64,000 nt of DNA, taken from assembly GCA_030151225.1 (NCBI GenBank), contig JASLEG010000117.1, positions 1-64,000 on the forward strand, read 5' to 3'. A model generated the notes under the pieces. The model saw only the letters and a program-made list of their open reading frames with translations. It did no database searches and was not told the DNA's origin. The DNA comes from Burkholderia sp. Lineage in GTDB: Bacteria; Pseudomonadota; Gammaproteobacteria; Burkholderiales; Burkholderiaceae. Numbering within the stretch: position 1 is the first letter of the stretch; every line of letters starts with the position of its first letter. Shown here piece by piece: positions 37,715 to 45,688 of the stretch. Position numbers and translations under genes: made by a program.

Positions 37715-38791
37715 TCAGAATCGCATGCGCATGCCGCCACCGAAGGAATAGCCGGTCGACTGGCTCGATAGGTGATCGTACAGGTACGCGGCGTAGAGAT
37801 CCGTGCGTTTCGAGAGCGGATAGTCGTAGGCGAGCGCCCAGCTCTGATGCGTCTGATCGAGCCCGCCCGCGTCGCGCGAAAACGCATACGAGGCCAGCAC
37901 GCTGCCTGCGCCGAGCGGCACCGACACGCCGCCCTGCGCCGTGTTCACGTGCCAGCCGCCGGCCTGCACGTTGTTGCCGGTGTACATGTATTGCCCGTAC
38001 ACCTTCACGTATTTGAGGTCGTAGCTGATGCCGAGCTGCGCGACGCTCTGGCTGCGCATGCCGGCCACCAGCGCGCCGAGATCGGACGGATCGTTGTTGA
38101 AGTTCACGTACTGATACACCGCGGTGGCCGCGAGCGGGCCGTGGAAGTACTGCATCTGCGCGCTCCACTTCTTCGCGCCGTTGCCGCCCGACTGATTGCC
38201 GAGCGCATACATCGCGCCGGCGCTGAAGCCGTTGAAGTCGGGCGAGGTGTAGGCCACCGCATTGTTCCAGCCCGAATCGCCCACCACGCCCTGATCGGTC
38301 GCGTAGCTCGGATAGGTGCCGAGGCCGAGGAACACGTGATAGACCATCGGCGAAAATTCGTACGAATCGATCAGCGGATTGAACAGGATCGTCGAGATGA
38401 ACAGCTGGGTGGTGAGCCGCCCCGCGCGCACCGTGCCGTACGGCGTCTCGAGGCCCACGTAGGCGTTGCGTGCGAAGAAGGTGTCGCCGTCGAAGCGGCC
38501 CGATTGCCCGCCCTGCGGACGGAAGAAATTCTCGAGCGTGAAGATCGCGCGATAACCGCCGCCGAGATCCTCGCTGCCGCGCAGCCCCCAGTACGAGGTG
38601 GACATGCCGCCGCCCTGCACGCCCCACGCGCGTGCGTTGCCGGGAAATTTCTGCGCGCCGACCCAGGCATCGACCTGGCCGTACAGCTGCACGGAGGATT
38701 GCGCCATCGCGGGCGTTGCGACCAAACAGCACACCGCGAACGCGGCACAGGCGAAAGCACCGGACACGGTCCGGCGAACGGTGAACTTCAT
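37715..38791 (-). CDS. Gram-negative porin (Porin_4 / OmpC-like)
   Basis: Trimeric outer-membrane beta-barrel porin of 358 residues. A signal peptide of about 31 residues ends TPAMA-QSSVQLYG. SSVQLYGQVDAWVG, GSEDLGGGYRAIFTLENFF and GLETPYGTVRAGR are the betaproteobacterial porin signatures. The protein ends in a strand with C-terminal Phe (GGGMRMRF), as required for BAM insertion. Substrate selectivity is unknown. It is upstream of, and on the same strand as, the LysR gene. Confidence 0.94.
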   Translation of the reverse strand: MKFTVRRTVSGAFACAAFAVCCLVATPAMAQSSVQLYGQVDAWVGAQKFPGNARAWGVQGGGMSTSYWGLRGSEDLGGGYRAIFTLENFFRPQGGQSGRFDGDTFFARNAYVGLETPYGTVRAGRLTTQLFISTILFNPLIDSYEFSPMVYHVFLGLGTYPSYATDQGVVGDSGWNNAVAYTSPDFNGFSAGAMYALGNQSGGNGAKKWSAQMQYFHGPLAATAVYQYVNFNNDPSDLGALVAGMRSQSVAQLGISYDLKYVKVYGQYMYTGNNVQAGGWHVNTAQGGVSVPLGAGSVLASYAFSRDAGGLDQTHQSWALAYDYPLSKRTDLYAAYLYDHLSSQSTGYSFGGGMRMRF

Positions 38792-38909
38792 GAGATCTCC
38801 GAATCAATCGTTGGGAACCGGTGCGCGATGGTCGGTGGGGACGCACACGTCTGGTGGGGCCCGGCCATCTTCGGTGACCGATCGACTCGTCAAAATTGGG
38901 ATGTCTTAT

Positions 38910-38925
38910 GTCCGGTATAGCGGAC
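38910..38925. promoter_or_regulatory. Near-perfect palindrome upstream of porin
   Basis: GTCCGGTATAGCGGAC is a 16-bp palindrome with one mismatched pair, about 119 bp upstream of the porin start. It is a candidate operator or activator site. Confidence 0.4.
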
Positions 38926-38972
38926 TCGCCATTCGGTGCGCGGCGGCGCGAGCGCGATGCGCATGGCGCAAT

Positions 38973-38998
38973 GAGAAACGGCCGCATTGCGCGGCCGT
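38973..38998 (-). terminator. Hairpin terminator of glycine-rich protein gene
   Basis: On the minus strand stem ACGGCCGC / GCGGCCGT with a 5-nt loop, then TTTCTC. It begins 5 nt after the stop codon. Confidence 0.6.
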
Positions 38999-39002
38999 CG
39001 AA

Positions 39003-39536
39003 TCAGTTGTTGCGATAGAACGAGGAGAAGAAGTTGTTGCGCGACGAACTCGCTTCCTGCGTGCGCGGCTGCGGTGGTGGACGACCGCCGCGCTCCTCGT
39101 TGTAGCGAGCCACGTCGGCGCGGATCGAACCGCTGCGCATCGCACCGTCCTCGCCCCCGCGCTGCATCGAACCCGGGTTGGCGCTGATCGAGCGATACGG
39201 GTTCATGCCGCCGTAGCCGCCATTACCGCCATAGCGGCCGAAATCGCGGCTCGCGTCGCGGCCGACCTCCCGCTCGGCGTTGCCGCCCGGCCGCCCGTAC
39301 GACGGCATCGACATCGGCTGCAGGCCCCAGCGCGGGCCGCCGCTCGAGACGCCCATGGGCGGCCGGCCGCGTGCGCCCTGTTCGACGAAGGCGCGATGGC
39401 CGCCACCGAAACCGTGGCCGCCGCCGGCGCCGCCGTGCGGCGGATGGGCGAACGCGAGCGAGGCGAGCAGCAGCGTTGCCGCCGCGCCCGCCATCCATTG
39501 CCCGATTATCCGTTTTGCCCGATCCACGTTCGTCAT
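39003..39536 (-). CDS. Glycine-rich exported protein of unknown function
   Basis: A 177-residue precursor with a signal peptide of about 31 residues (RIIGQWMAGAAATLLLASLA, cleavage at FA-HPP). The mature part is a His/Gly-rich run (HPPHGGAGGGHGFGGGH), then Gly/Arg/Tyr-rich sequence with two short FGRYGGNGGYGGMNPYRS units, ending SSRNNFFSSFYRNN. No Cys and no recognised domain. The ATG at 39536 is chosen because it starts the signal peptide; the frame is open to 39932 without conserved content. Likely periplasmic or secreted, intrinsically disordered; function unknown. Confidence 0.7.
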   Translation of the reverse strand: MTNVDRAKRIIGQWMAGAAATLLLASLAFAHPPHGGAGGGHGFGGGHRAFVEQGARGRPPMGVSSGGPRWGLQPMSMPSYGRPGGNAEREVGRDASRDFGRYGGNGGYGGMNPYRSISANPGSMQRGGEDGAMRSGSIRADVARYNEERGGRPPPQPRTQEASSSRNNFFSSFYRNN

Positions 39537-39656
39537 CCTGTCGTGCTCGCTGTTGCCATTGCTGGCCCCGATAACGGGACGCAAGCCTTTCAGCAGTAAT
39601 TTATGGGCGCGGCGAATTGATGTCGAGACGAAAAGTGTTAGACCGTCGGAACCTGT

Positions 39657-39671
39657 GTAACACCGTGTTAC
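39657..39671. promoter_or_regulatory. Palindrome GTAACACCGTGTTAC
   Basis: Perfect 7-bp arms around one base, 121 bp upstream of the glycine-rich protein start. A further GTGTTA half-site lies about 20 bp closer to that gene. Candidate operator. Confidence 0.35.
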
Positions 39672-39800
39672 TTCAGGGTTTTTTGGGATTTTCCGTAAGT
39701 TTTTAAACGATGTTGAGCACAGTTTCGCCGACGATTTCATACCGTATTTCGGGTATTCACCAACGGGGGCGTAACGAACGGGCTCATACTGCCCACTCAT

Positions 39801-39839
39801 GAATCGATTCCCGAAATGAATTTGCCTATTGAATAGGCA
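39801..39839. promoter_or_regulatory. Two palindromes upstream of BASS transporter
   Basis: GAATCGATTC (39801-39810) and TGCCTATT-G-AATAGGCA (39823-39839) are both perfect. They end 86 bp before the transporter start and are candidate repressor sites. Confidence 0.4.
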
Positions 39840-39925
39840 GCCATGACAATACGCGCCTGAGCGCGTCGCGCAGCCGTTCCGGCACCGCCGCGCGGCCTCC
39901 TTTCGTATCGCTTCGCGAGATTCCG

Positions 39926-40951
39926 ATGGCACGTCCCCGCTTCCTCCCCGACAACTTCACGCTGGCGCTGGTCGGCACCGTGGTGTTCGCCAGCCTGCTG
40001 CCGTGTCGCGGCGAAATCGCGCAGGCGGCCAACTGGGCCACCAACATCGCGATCGGGCTGCTGTTCTTCCTGCACGGCGCCAAGCTCTCGCGCGAGGCGA
40101 TCGTGGCCGGCGCCACCCACTGGCGCCTGCATCTGGTGGTGATGCTGAGCACCTTCGCGCTGTTCCCGCTGCTCGGCCTGGCGCTGCGCCCGCTGTTCTC
40201 GCCGCTCGTCACGCCCGCGCTGTATGCCGGCGTGCTGTTCCTCTGCACGCTGCCGTCCACGGTGCAGTCGTCGATCGCGTTCACCTCGATCGCCAAGGGC
40301 AACGTGTCGGCGGCCGTGTGCTCGGCCTCGGCCTCGAGCCTGCTCGGCATCTTCATCACGCCGGCGCTCGTCAGCGCGCTGCTCACGCCGCATTCGGCCA
40401 GCGGCAGCTCGGCCTGGAGCACGGTGGGCAGCATCGTCATGCAGCTGCTGGTGCCCTTCGTGGCCGGCCAGCTGCTGCGCCCGGTGATCGGCAAGTGGAT
40501 CGAGCGCAACCGCGGCCTGCTGAAGTTCGTCGATCAGGGCTCGATCCTGCTGGTGGTGTACGTGGCCTTCAGCGAGGCCGTGAATCAGGGCCTCTGGCAC
40601 TCGATCCCGATCGCGGCGCTGGCCGGCCTGCTGCTGACCTGCGCGGTACTGCTCGCGATCGCGCTCGGCGTGACGATGTTCGTGAGCAAGCGGCTCGGCT
40701 TCAACCGCGCCGACCGCATCACGATCATCTTCTGCGGCTCCAAGAAGAGCCTCGCGGCCGGCATCCCGATGGCGAAGGTGATCTTCGCCGCGCACGCGCT
40801 CGGCGCGATCGTGCTGCCGCTGATGCTGTTCCACCAGATCCAGCTGATGGTGTGCGCGGCGCTCGCGCAGCGCTGGGGCGCGCGCGACACGCGCCTCGAT
40901 GACGCGGGCCGCGCCCGCGCCGCCGCCTCGCCGGCCGCCGGCAAGCACTGA
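39926..40951 (+). CDS. Bile acid:sodium symporter family protein (BASS, SBF-like)
   Basis: An inner-membrane transporter of 341 residues with 9-10 hydrophobic segments. The SBF-like (YfeH type) family is shown by NWATNIAIGLLFFLHGAKLSRE, the TLPSTVQSSIAFT broken-helix motif and FCGSKKSLAAGIPMAKVIF. Family members carry organic anions with sodium; the substrate here is unknown. The tail is Arg/Ala-rich and cytoplasmic. It stands alone after a promoter region with two palindromes. Confidence 0.88.
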   Translation: MARPRFLPDNFTLALVGTVVFASLLPCRGEIAQAANWATNIAIGLLFFLHGAKLSREAIVAGATHWRLHLVVMLSTFALFPLLGLALRPLFSPLVTPALYAGVLFLCTLPSTVQSSIAFTSIAKGNVSAAVCSASASSLLGIFITPALVSALLTPHSASGSSAWSTVGSIVMQLLVPFVAGQLLRPVIGKWIERNRGLLKFVDQGSILLVVYVAFSEAVNQGLWHSIPIAALAGLLLTCAVLLAIALGVTMFVSKRLGFNRADRITIIFCGSKKSLAAGIPMAKVIFAAHALGAIVLPLMLFHQIQLMVCAALAQRWGARDTRLDDAGRARAAASPAAGKH

Positions 40952-41036
40952 GCCCGCCGCGACCGGCCACGCCGGGCGCGACGCCTCCACGCAACACCGC
41001 ATCGCGCCCGAGGAACGGCCCAATCCTCAGCTCATT

Positions 41037-41072
41037 CATAGTCATAAATTAACTAAAAATAATATGACTATG
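41037..41072. promoter_or_regulatory. 10-bp inverted repeat with AT spacer upstream of EAL-CBS-GGDEF gene
   Basis: CATAGTCATA (41037-41046) and TATGACTATG (41063-41072) are perfect inverted copies around a 16-bp spacer of A and T with two exceptions. The centre-to-centre distance is 26 bp. In this GC-rich genome it is conspicuous. It could be a two-site operator or an RNA hairpin. Confidence 0.5.
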
Positions 41073-41235
41073 ATTTCCTCCGAGCCCGGACCCGACAAGG
41101 CCGCCCACGATCGCGGCCGCGTCCGGGTGCACCGAAACGGCACGCGCCGGCTTCGTGACCGTCACAAAAAATTCACTGCGTTGTCGCCGCCGGCGATTGT
41201 TAAATTGCCTGTCTCGCCGCTCGCTCGCCTCTTCC

Positions 41236-43113
41236 ATGTCTGCCCCCCTGTCCGCCGTCGCCCAGCCGGCACGTGTCGCCGATCTGCTCGCCACCGGCGC
41301 GCTGAGTGCGGTGTTTCAGCCGATCGTCGCGATCGCCGACGGCACGATCATCGGATACGAGGGGCTGGTACGCGGGCCGGCGGGCTCGCCGCTGGAAATG
41401 CCGGCGGCGCTGTTTCCGCAGGCCGCGCGCGAGGGCTGCGCGCTCGAGCTGGAACTGGCCGCCGCCACCGCCTGCGTGCGCGGCTTCGCCGCTTGCGGCG
41501 CCGACGGCCAGCTGTTCGTCAACTTCAGCGCGCACGCGATCGTGCAGCTCGCGCGACGGCGCGAACAGGTGCTCGGCGACCTGCCGTCCGAGCGCATCGT
41601 GATCGAGCTGACCGAGCAGCATCCGGCCAGCGACCTGCCGGGCCTGCCGGCCGCGCTGGCCGAGCTGCGCGGCTCGGGCATCTCGTTCGCGCTCGACGAT
41701 TACGGCACCGCCAACGCCAGCATGAGCTCGTGGGTGCGGCTGCGGCCCGACATCGTCAAGATCGACCGCTTCTTCATCGACGGCATCGCCAGCGACCCGC
41801 GCAAGTTCGAGGCGGTGAAGGCGATGCAGCACTTCGCGGCGGCCACCGGCGGCCAGCTGATCGCCGAGGGCATCGAATGCGCGGCGGACCTGATCGTGGC
41901 GCGCGACCTCGGCATCGATCACGGCCAGGGCTTCTTCCTCGGCCGCCCGGCCGCGGTGCCGGCGCCGGCCGTGGCCGCAGCCGCCCACGAGGCGCTGCTG
42001 GCCTCGCACATCGCCGTGTTCCCGGCCGCCTCGCGCACCACGAGCGCGCCGCGCCCGCACGCGACGATCACCGACAAGATGCTGATGCCGGCCCCGGCGC
42101 TGCCGGCTCACGCCACCAACAACCAGGCGCTCGAGCTGTTCCAGCGGCGCCCGGACCTGCACGCCGTGGCGGTGGTCGAGGACGAGCGGCCGATCGCGCT
42201 GATCAACCGGCGCAGCTTCATGGATCGCTACGCGCTGCCGTATCACCGCGAGGTGTTCGGCAAGCGGGCCTGCCTGCAGCTCGCCAACGACACGCCGCTG
42301 ATGGTGGACAAGGCCACCACCGTGGAACAGCTCACCACGCTGCTGGCCAACCACGACCAGCGCTATCTGAGCGAAGGCTTCATCATCACCGATCACGGCC
42401 GCTACGCCGGGCTCGGCACCGGCGAGAGCCTGGTGCGCACGATCACCGAGGTACGCGTGGAGGCGGCGCGCTACGCGAACCCGCTGACCTTCCTGCCCGG
42501 CAACATCCCGATCAGCGCGCACATCGCGCGGCTGGTGGGCAACGACGTGGCGTTCCATGCGTGCTACGTGGACCTGAACCAGTTCAAGCCCTTCAACGAT
42601 CAGTACGGCTACTGGCAGGGCGACGAGGTGCTGAAGTTCGCGGCCGCCGTGCTCGCCGACGCCTGCGACCCGACCCGCGACTTCCTCGGCCACGTGGGCG
42701 GCGACGATTTCCTGATCCTGTTCCAGAGCGACGACTGGCAGGCGCGCGCGCAACGCGCGATCCGCCGCTTCGACGACGGCGCGCAGCGCTTCTACGCGCA
42801 GGCCGACCGGCTCGCGGGCGGCATCCACGGCGAGGACCGGCGCGGCAACCGCACCTTCTTCGGCATGGTGACGATGGCGATCGGCTGCGTGCGCGTGCCC
42901 GGCACGCGGCGCTACCGCAGCGACGAGATCGCCTCGGTGGCCGCGCTCGCCAAGCGTCACGCCAAGCAGCATCCCGAGCACCTGTACCTGATCGACGTGG
43001 ACGAGGGCCGCGCCTGGCTGCGCGCCAACGGCGAGCAGCCGAACCTCGTCAGCCAGGCGCTGACGCCGCGCCCGGCGGGCCCGGCCAGCGACCTCGACCA
43101 CGGCGACGACTGA
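41236..43113 (+). CDS. EAL-CBS-GGDEF c-di-GMP protein
   Basis: A 625-residue cytoplasmic protein with an unusual order: EAL (about 20-240), tandem CBS (about 275-405) and GGDEF (about 420-600). The EAL part keeps Glu42 (EGL), Asn96, Glu124, Asp154-Asp155, Lys175, Glu211 and Gln231, so phosphodiesterase activity is expected. The GGDEF motif is GGDDF at 488-492, a permitted variant. CBS pairs usually bind adenine nucleotides, which would tie c-di-GMP turnover to energy state; this is inference. Start at 41236 because upstream codons in frame encode basic, unconserved sequence. No membrane segment. Confidence 0.88.
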   Translation: MSAPLSAVAQPARVADLLATGALSAVFQPIVAIADGTIIGYEGLVRGPAGSPLEMPAALFPQAAREGCALELELAAATACVRGFAACGADGQLFVNFSAHAIVQLARRREQVLGDLPSERIVIELTEQHPASDLPGLPAALAELRGSGISFALDDYGTANASMSSWVRLRPDIVKIDRFFIDGIASDPRKFEAVKAMQHFAAATGGQLIAEGIECAADLIVARDLGIDHGQGFFLGRPAAVPAPAVAAAAHEALLASHIAVFPAASRTTSAPRPHATITDKMLMPAPALPAHATNNQALELFQRRPDLHAVAVVEDERPIALINRRSFMDRYALPYHREVFGKRACLQLANDTPLMVDKATTVEQLTTLLANHDQRYLSEGFIITDHGRYAGLGTGESLVRTITEVRVEAARYANPLTFLPGNIPISAHIARLVGNDVAFHACYVDLNQFKPFNDQYGYWQGDEVLKFAAAVLADACDPTRDFLGHVGGDDFLILFQSDDWQARAQRAIRRFDDGAQRFYAQADRLAGGIHGEDRRGNRTFFGMVTMAIGCVRVPGTRRYRSDEIASVAALAKRHAKQHPEHLYLIDVDEGRAWLRANGEQPNLVSQALTPRPAGPASDLDHGDD

Positions 43114-43193
43114 ACCGGCACGTCGCCGCACCCGCCTTCCCGCGCCATCGTCCCCATCACGCCACCGGCGCAACGCCGCCGTTCGCCAACCTG

Positions 43194-43341
43194 CTTGTTT
43201 AGCAAACACGGGAACCCATCCCGATCACGAAAAGACCCCCAAGTCCTTTATTTACGGGTATTCCCGAGCATTCCGAGGGCAACTCCCGAGATTTTCGTGG
43301 CGATTTTTTACTATACAATCCGAAGCACTCTAAACACTTCG
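43194..43341 (+). promoter_or_regulatory. LacI-operon promoter region
   Basis: TGTTT-AGC-AAACA is near 43197-43209. A TACAAT -10 box is at 43314-43319 with a weak TTTTCG -35 16 bp upstream. CGAAG...CTTCG (43321-43341), which contains the reverse complement of GTGTTTAG, overlaps the expected transcription start. The related TGTTTAG element in both places suggests autoregulation by the LacI protein. Confidence 0.35.
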
Positions 43342-43352
43342 ATTGGGCACGC

Positions 43353-44378
43353 ATGGGCACCACCATCCGCGACGTGGCTCAGGCAGCGAACGTATCGATC
43401 GGTACCGTCTCGCGCGCCTTGAAGAATCAGCCGGGGCTGTCCGAGGCGACGCGCGAGCGCATCGTCGCGGTGGCCGCCCAGCTCGGCTACGATCCGGCGC
43501 AGCTGCGGCCGCGCATCCGCCGGCTCACCTTCCTGCTGCACCGCCAGCACAACAACTTCGCGGCCACGCCGTTCTTCTCGCACGTGCTCAACGGCGTGGA
43601 GGAAGCGTGCCGCGATCGCGGCATCGTGCCGGCGCTGCTCACCGTGGGCCCGACCGACGACGTGCTGCGCCAGATGCGCCCGCACGCGCCCGACGCGATC
43701 GCCGTGGCCGGCTTCATGGAGCCCGAGACGATCGACGCGCTGGCCGCCACCGGCCGCCCGCTGGTGCTGATCGACATGTGGGCGCCGGGCCTGCGCTCGG
43801 TGAACATCGACAACATCGCCGGCGCCTCGCTGGCGATGCGCCACCTGTTCGACACCGGCCGCAAGCGCATCGCCTTCATCGGCGGCTCGCTCGCGCACCA
43901 CAGCATCGCGCAGCGCGCGCTCGGCTTCCGGCGCGCTTTCTTCGAGGCCGGGCTGCTGTTCGACCCGTCACTCGAGGTGACGATCGACGCCGGGCTCGAC
44001 CCGGACACCGGCGCCGCGCGCGCAATGGAACGCCTGCTCGACGGCGGCCAGCGGCCCGACGCGGTGTTCGCGTTCAACGACGCCGCCGCGCTGGCCGCGA
44101 TGCGCGTGTGCCTGGCGCGCGGGCTGCGCGTGCCCGAGGACATCGCCGTCGTGGGCTTCGACGACATCGCCGGCGCCGAGCACGCCGCGCCGCCGCTCAC
44201 CACGCTCGCGGTCGACAAGGAAGCGCTCGGCCGCCGCGGCGTGGAGCTGCTGCTGGCCGATTCGCCCGAGCACACCGAAATCCGCCTGCCCGTGCGGCTC
44301 GTCGAGCGCGCGAGCAGTTCCGCGGCCGTGGCCCCGCTCGCCACCGCCGCCCTCCTCACTCCGGTAACCGCCTCATGA
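43353..44378 (+). CDS. LacI family transcriptional regulator
   Basis: A 341-residue repressor. The N-terminal helix-turn-helix and hinge read TIRDVAQAANVSIGTVSRALKN and GLSEATRERIVAVAAQLGYDP, followed by a periplasmic-binding-like effector domain (SVNIDNIAGASLAMRHL, RKRIAFIGGS, DIAVVGFDDIAGAEHAAPPLTTL). It heads an operon and overlaps the isomerase gene by 4 bp (ATGA), so it is made with its targets and probably represses them until a sugar binds. Confidence 0.93.
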   Translation: MGTTIRDVAQAANVSIGTVSRALKNQPGLSEATRERIVAVAAQLGYDPAQLRPRIRRLTFLLHRQHNNFAATPFFSHVLNGVEEACRDRGIVPALLTVGPTDDVLRQMRPHAPDAIAVAGFMEPETIDALAATGRPLVLIDMWAPGLRSVNIDNIAGASLAMRHLFDTGRKRIAFIGGSLAHHSIAQRALGFRRAFFEAGLLFDPSLEVTIDAGLDPDTGAARAMERLLDGGQRPDAVFAFNDAAALAAMRVCLARGLRVPEDIAVVGFDDIAGAEHAAPPLTTLAVDKEALGRRGVELLLADSPEHTEIRLPVRLVERASSSAAVAPLATAALLTPVTAS

Positions 44379-45688
44379 CGAACCCCGCCTCGCCGCACGC
44401 GTCGCCCGTTTCCGATACGCCGGCAGCCGCTGTCGCGAACTTCCGCGACGCCGATTTCCTGCTCGGCCACGTGCAGCACACGCTGCGCTTCTACGCGCCC
44501 AACGTGTTCGATCCGTCGGGCGGCTTCTTCCACTTCTTCCGCGACGACGGCTCGATCTACGACCGCAGCACGCGCCACCTCGTGAGCAGCTGCCGCTTCG
44601 TGTTCAACTACGCGATGGCCCATCGCCAGTTCGGCGACGCCCGGTACCAGGATTACGTGCGCCACGGCCTGCGCTTCCTGCGCGAGGCGCACTGGGATCC
44701 GGTGCACGAGGGCTACGACTGGGAGCTCGAATGGCGCGACGGCCGCAAGGTGGCCGTGCGCGACGGCACGCGTCACTGCTACGGCCTCGCCTTCGTGCTG
44801 CTGGCCGCCGCGCACGCGGTGATGGCCGGCGTGGAGGAAGGCCGCGAGCTGATCGGCCACACCTACGCGCTGATGGAAAAGCACTTCTGGGATGCACCCG
44901 GCGGCCTCTACAAGGACGACGCCACGCCCGACTGGCAGGTGTCCGGCTATCGCGGCCAGAACGCCAACATGCACACCACCGAGGCGCTGCTGGCCGCCTA
45001 CGAGGCCACCGGCGAGGTGCGCTACCTCGACCGCGCCGAGCTGGTGGCGACGCACATCACGCAGCGCCAGGCCGCGCTGTCGCAGAACCTCGTGTGGGAG
45101 CACTTCCACGCCGACTGGTCGGTGGACTGGGACTACAACAAGGAAGACAGCACCAACATCTTCCGCCCGTGGGGCTTCCAGCCCGGCCACCAGACGGAAT
45201 GGGCCAAGCTGCTGCTGATCCTCGAGCGGCACCGCCCGCTCGACTGGCTGCTGCCGCGCGCCATCGAGCTGTTCGACGCCGCCTTCGCGCATGCCTGGGA
45301 CAGCGAGCACGGCGGCCTCGTGTACGGCTTCGGCCCCGACTACACCGTGTGCGACCACGACAAGTATTTCTGGGTGCAGGCCGAGAGCTTCGCCACCGCC
45401 GCGCTGCTCGGCGAGCGCACCGGCAGCGAGCGCTTCTGGGACTGCTACGACGAGATCTGGCGCTACAGCTGGCAGCACTTCGTGGACCACCGCTACGGCG
45501 CCTGGTACCGCATCCTGACCTGCGACAACCGCAAGTACAGCGACGAGAAGAGCCCCGCCGGCAAGACCGACTATCACACGATGGGCGCCTGCTACGAGGT
45601 GCTGAACGCGCTGCCCGGCGGGCAGCTCGCGCCGCCCGTCGCCCCCCGCCCGCAACCCCATCACGACAGCAAGGAGCACGCACGATGA
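44375..45688 (+). CDS. AGE-family sugar epimerase/isomerase
   Basis: A 437-residue alpha/alpha-barrel enzyme of the N-acylglucosamine 2-epimerase superfamily. Motifs: GGFFHFFRDDGS, HLVSSCRFVFNYAMA, TRHCYGLAFVLLAAAHA, NANMHTTEALLAAYEATGE, GFQPGHQTEWAKLLL and DYHTMGACYEVL, which bring the conserved His and Glu acid/base residues. The next gene encodes a fructokinase-like enzyme, so aldose-ketose isomerisation (mannose to fructose, as in YihS/mannose isomerase) is the best guess. Epimerisation of an N-acyl hexosamine is the alternative. It is translationally coupled on both sides (ATGA overlaps). Confidence 0.87.
   Translation: MTNPASPHASPVSDTPAAAVANFRDADFLLGHVQHTLRFYAPNVFDPSGGFFHFFRDDGSIYDRSTRHLVSSCRFVFNYAMAHRQFGDARYQDYVRHGLRFLREAHWDPVHEGYDWELEWRDGRKVAVRDGTRHCYGLAFVLLAAAHAVMAGVEEGRELIGHTYALMEKHFWDAPGGLYKDDATPDWQVSGYRGQNANMHTTEALLAAYEATGEVRYLDRAELVATHITQRQAALSQNLVWEHFHADWSVDWDYNKEDSTNIFRPWGFQPGHQTEWAKLLLILERHRPLDWLLPRAIELFDAAFAHAWDSEHGGLVYGFGPDYTVCDHDKYFWVQAESFATAALLGERTGSERFWDCYDEIWRYSWQHFVDHRYGAWYRILTCDNRKYSDEKSPAGKTDYHTMGACYEVLNALPGGQLAPPVAPRPQPHHDSKEHAR

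Larger units (their letters stand above)
39537..39925. other. AT-rich divergent intergenic region
   Basis: 389 bp, clearly lower in GC than its surroundings, between the glycine-rich protein and the BASS transporter. No gene is supported. It holds three palindromes: GTAACACCGTGTTAC (39657-39671), GAATCGATTC (39801-39810) and TGCCTATTGAATAGGCA (39823-39839). Confidence 0.6.

Noticed and set aside
41155..41165. GTGACCGTCAC as a CRP/FNR site
   Set aside because: The half-sites are three bases apart instead of the six (CRP) or four (FNR) needed.
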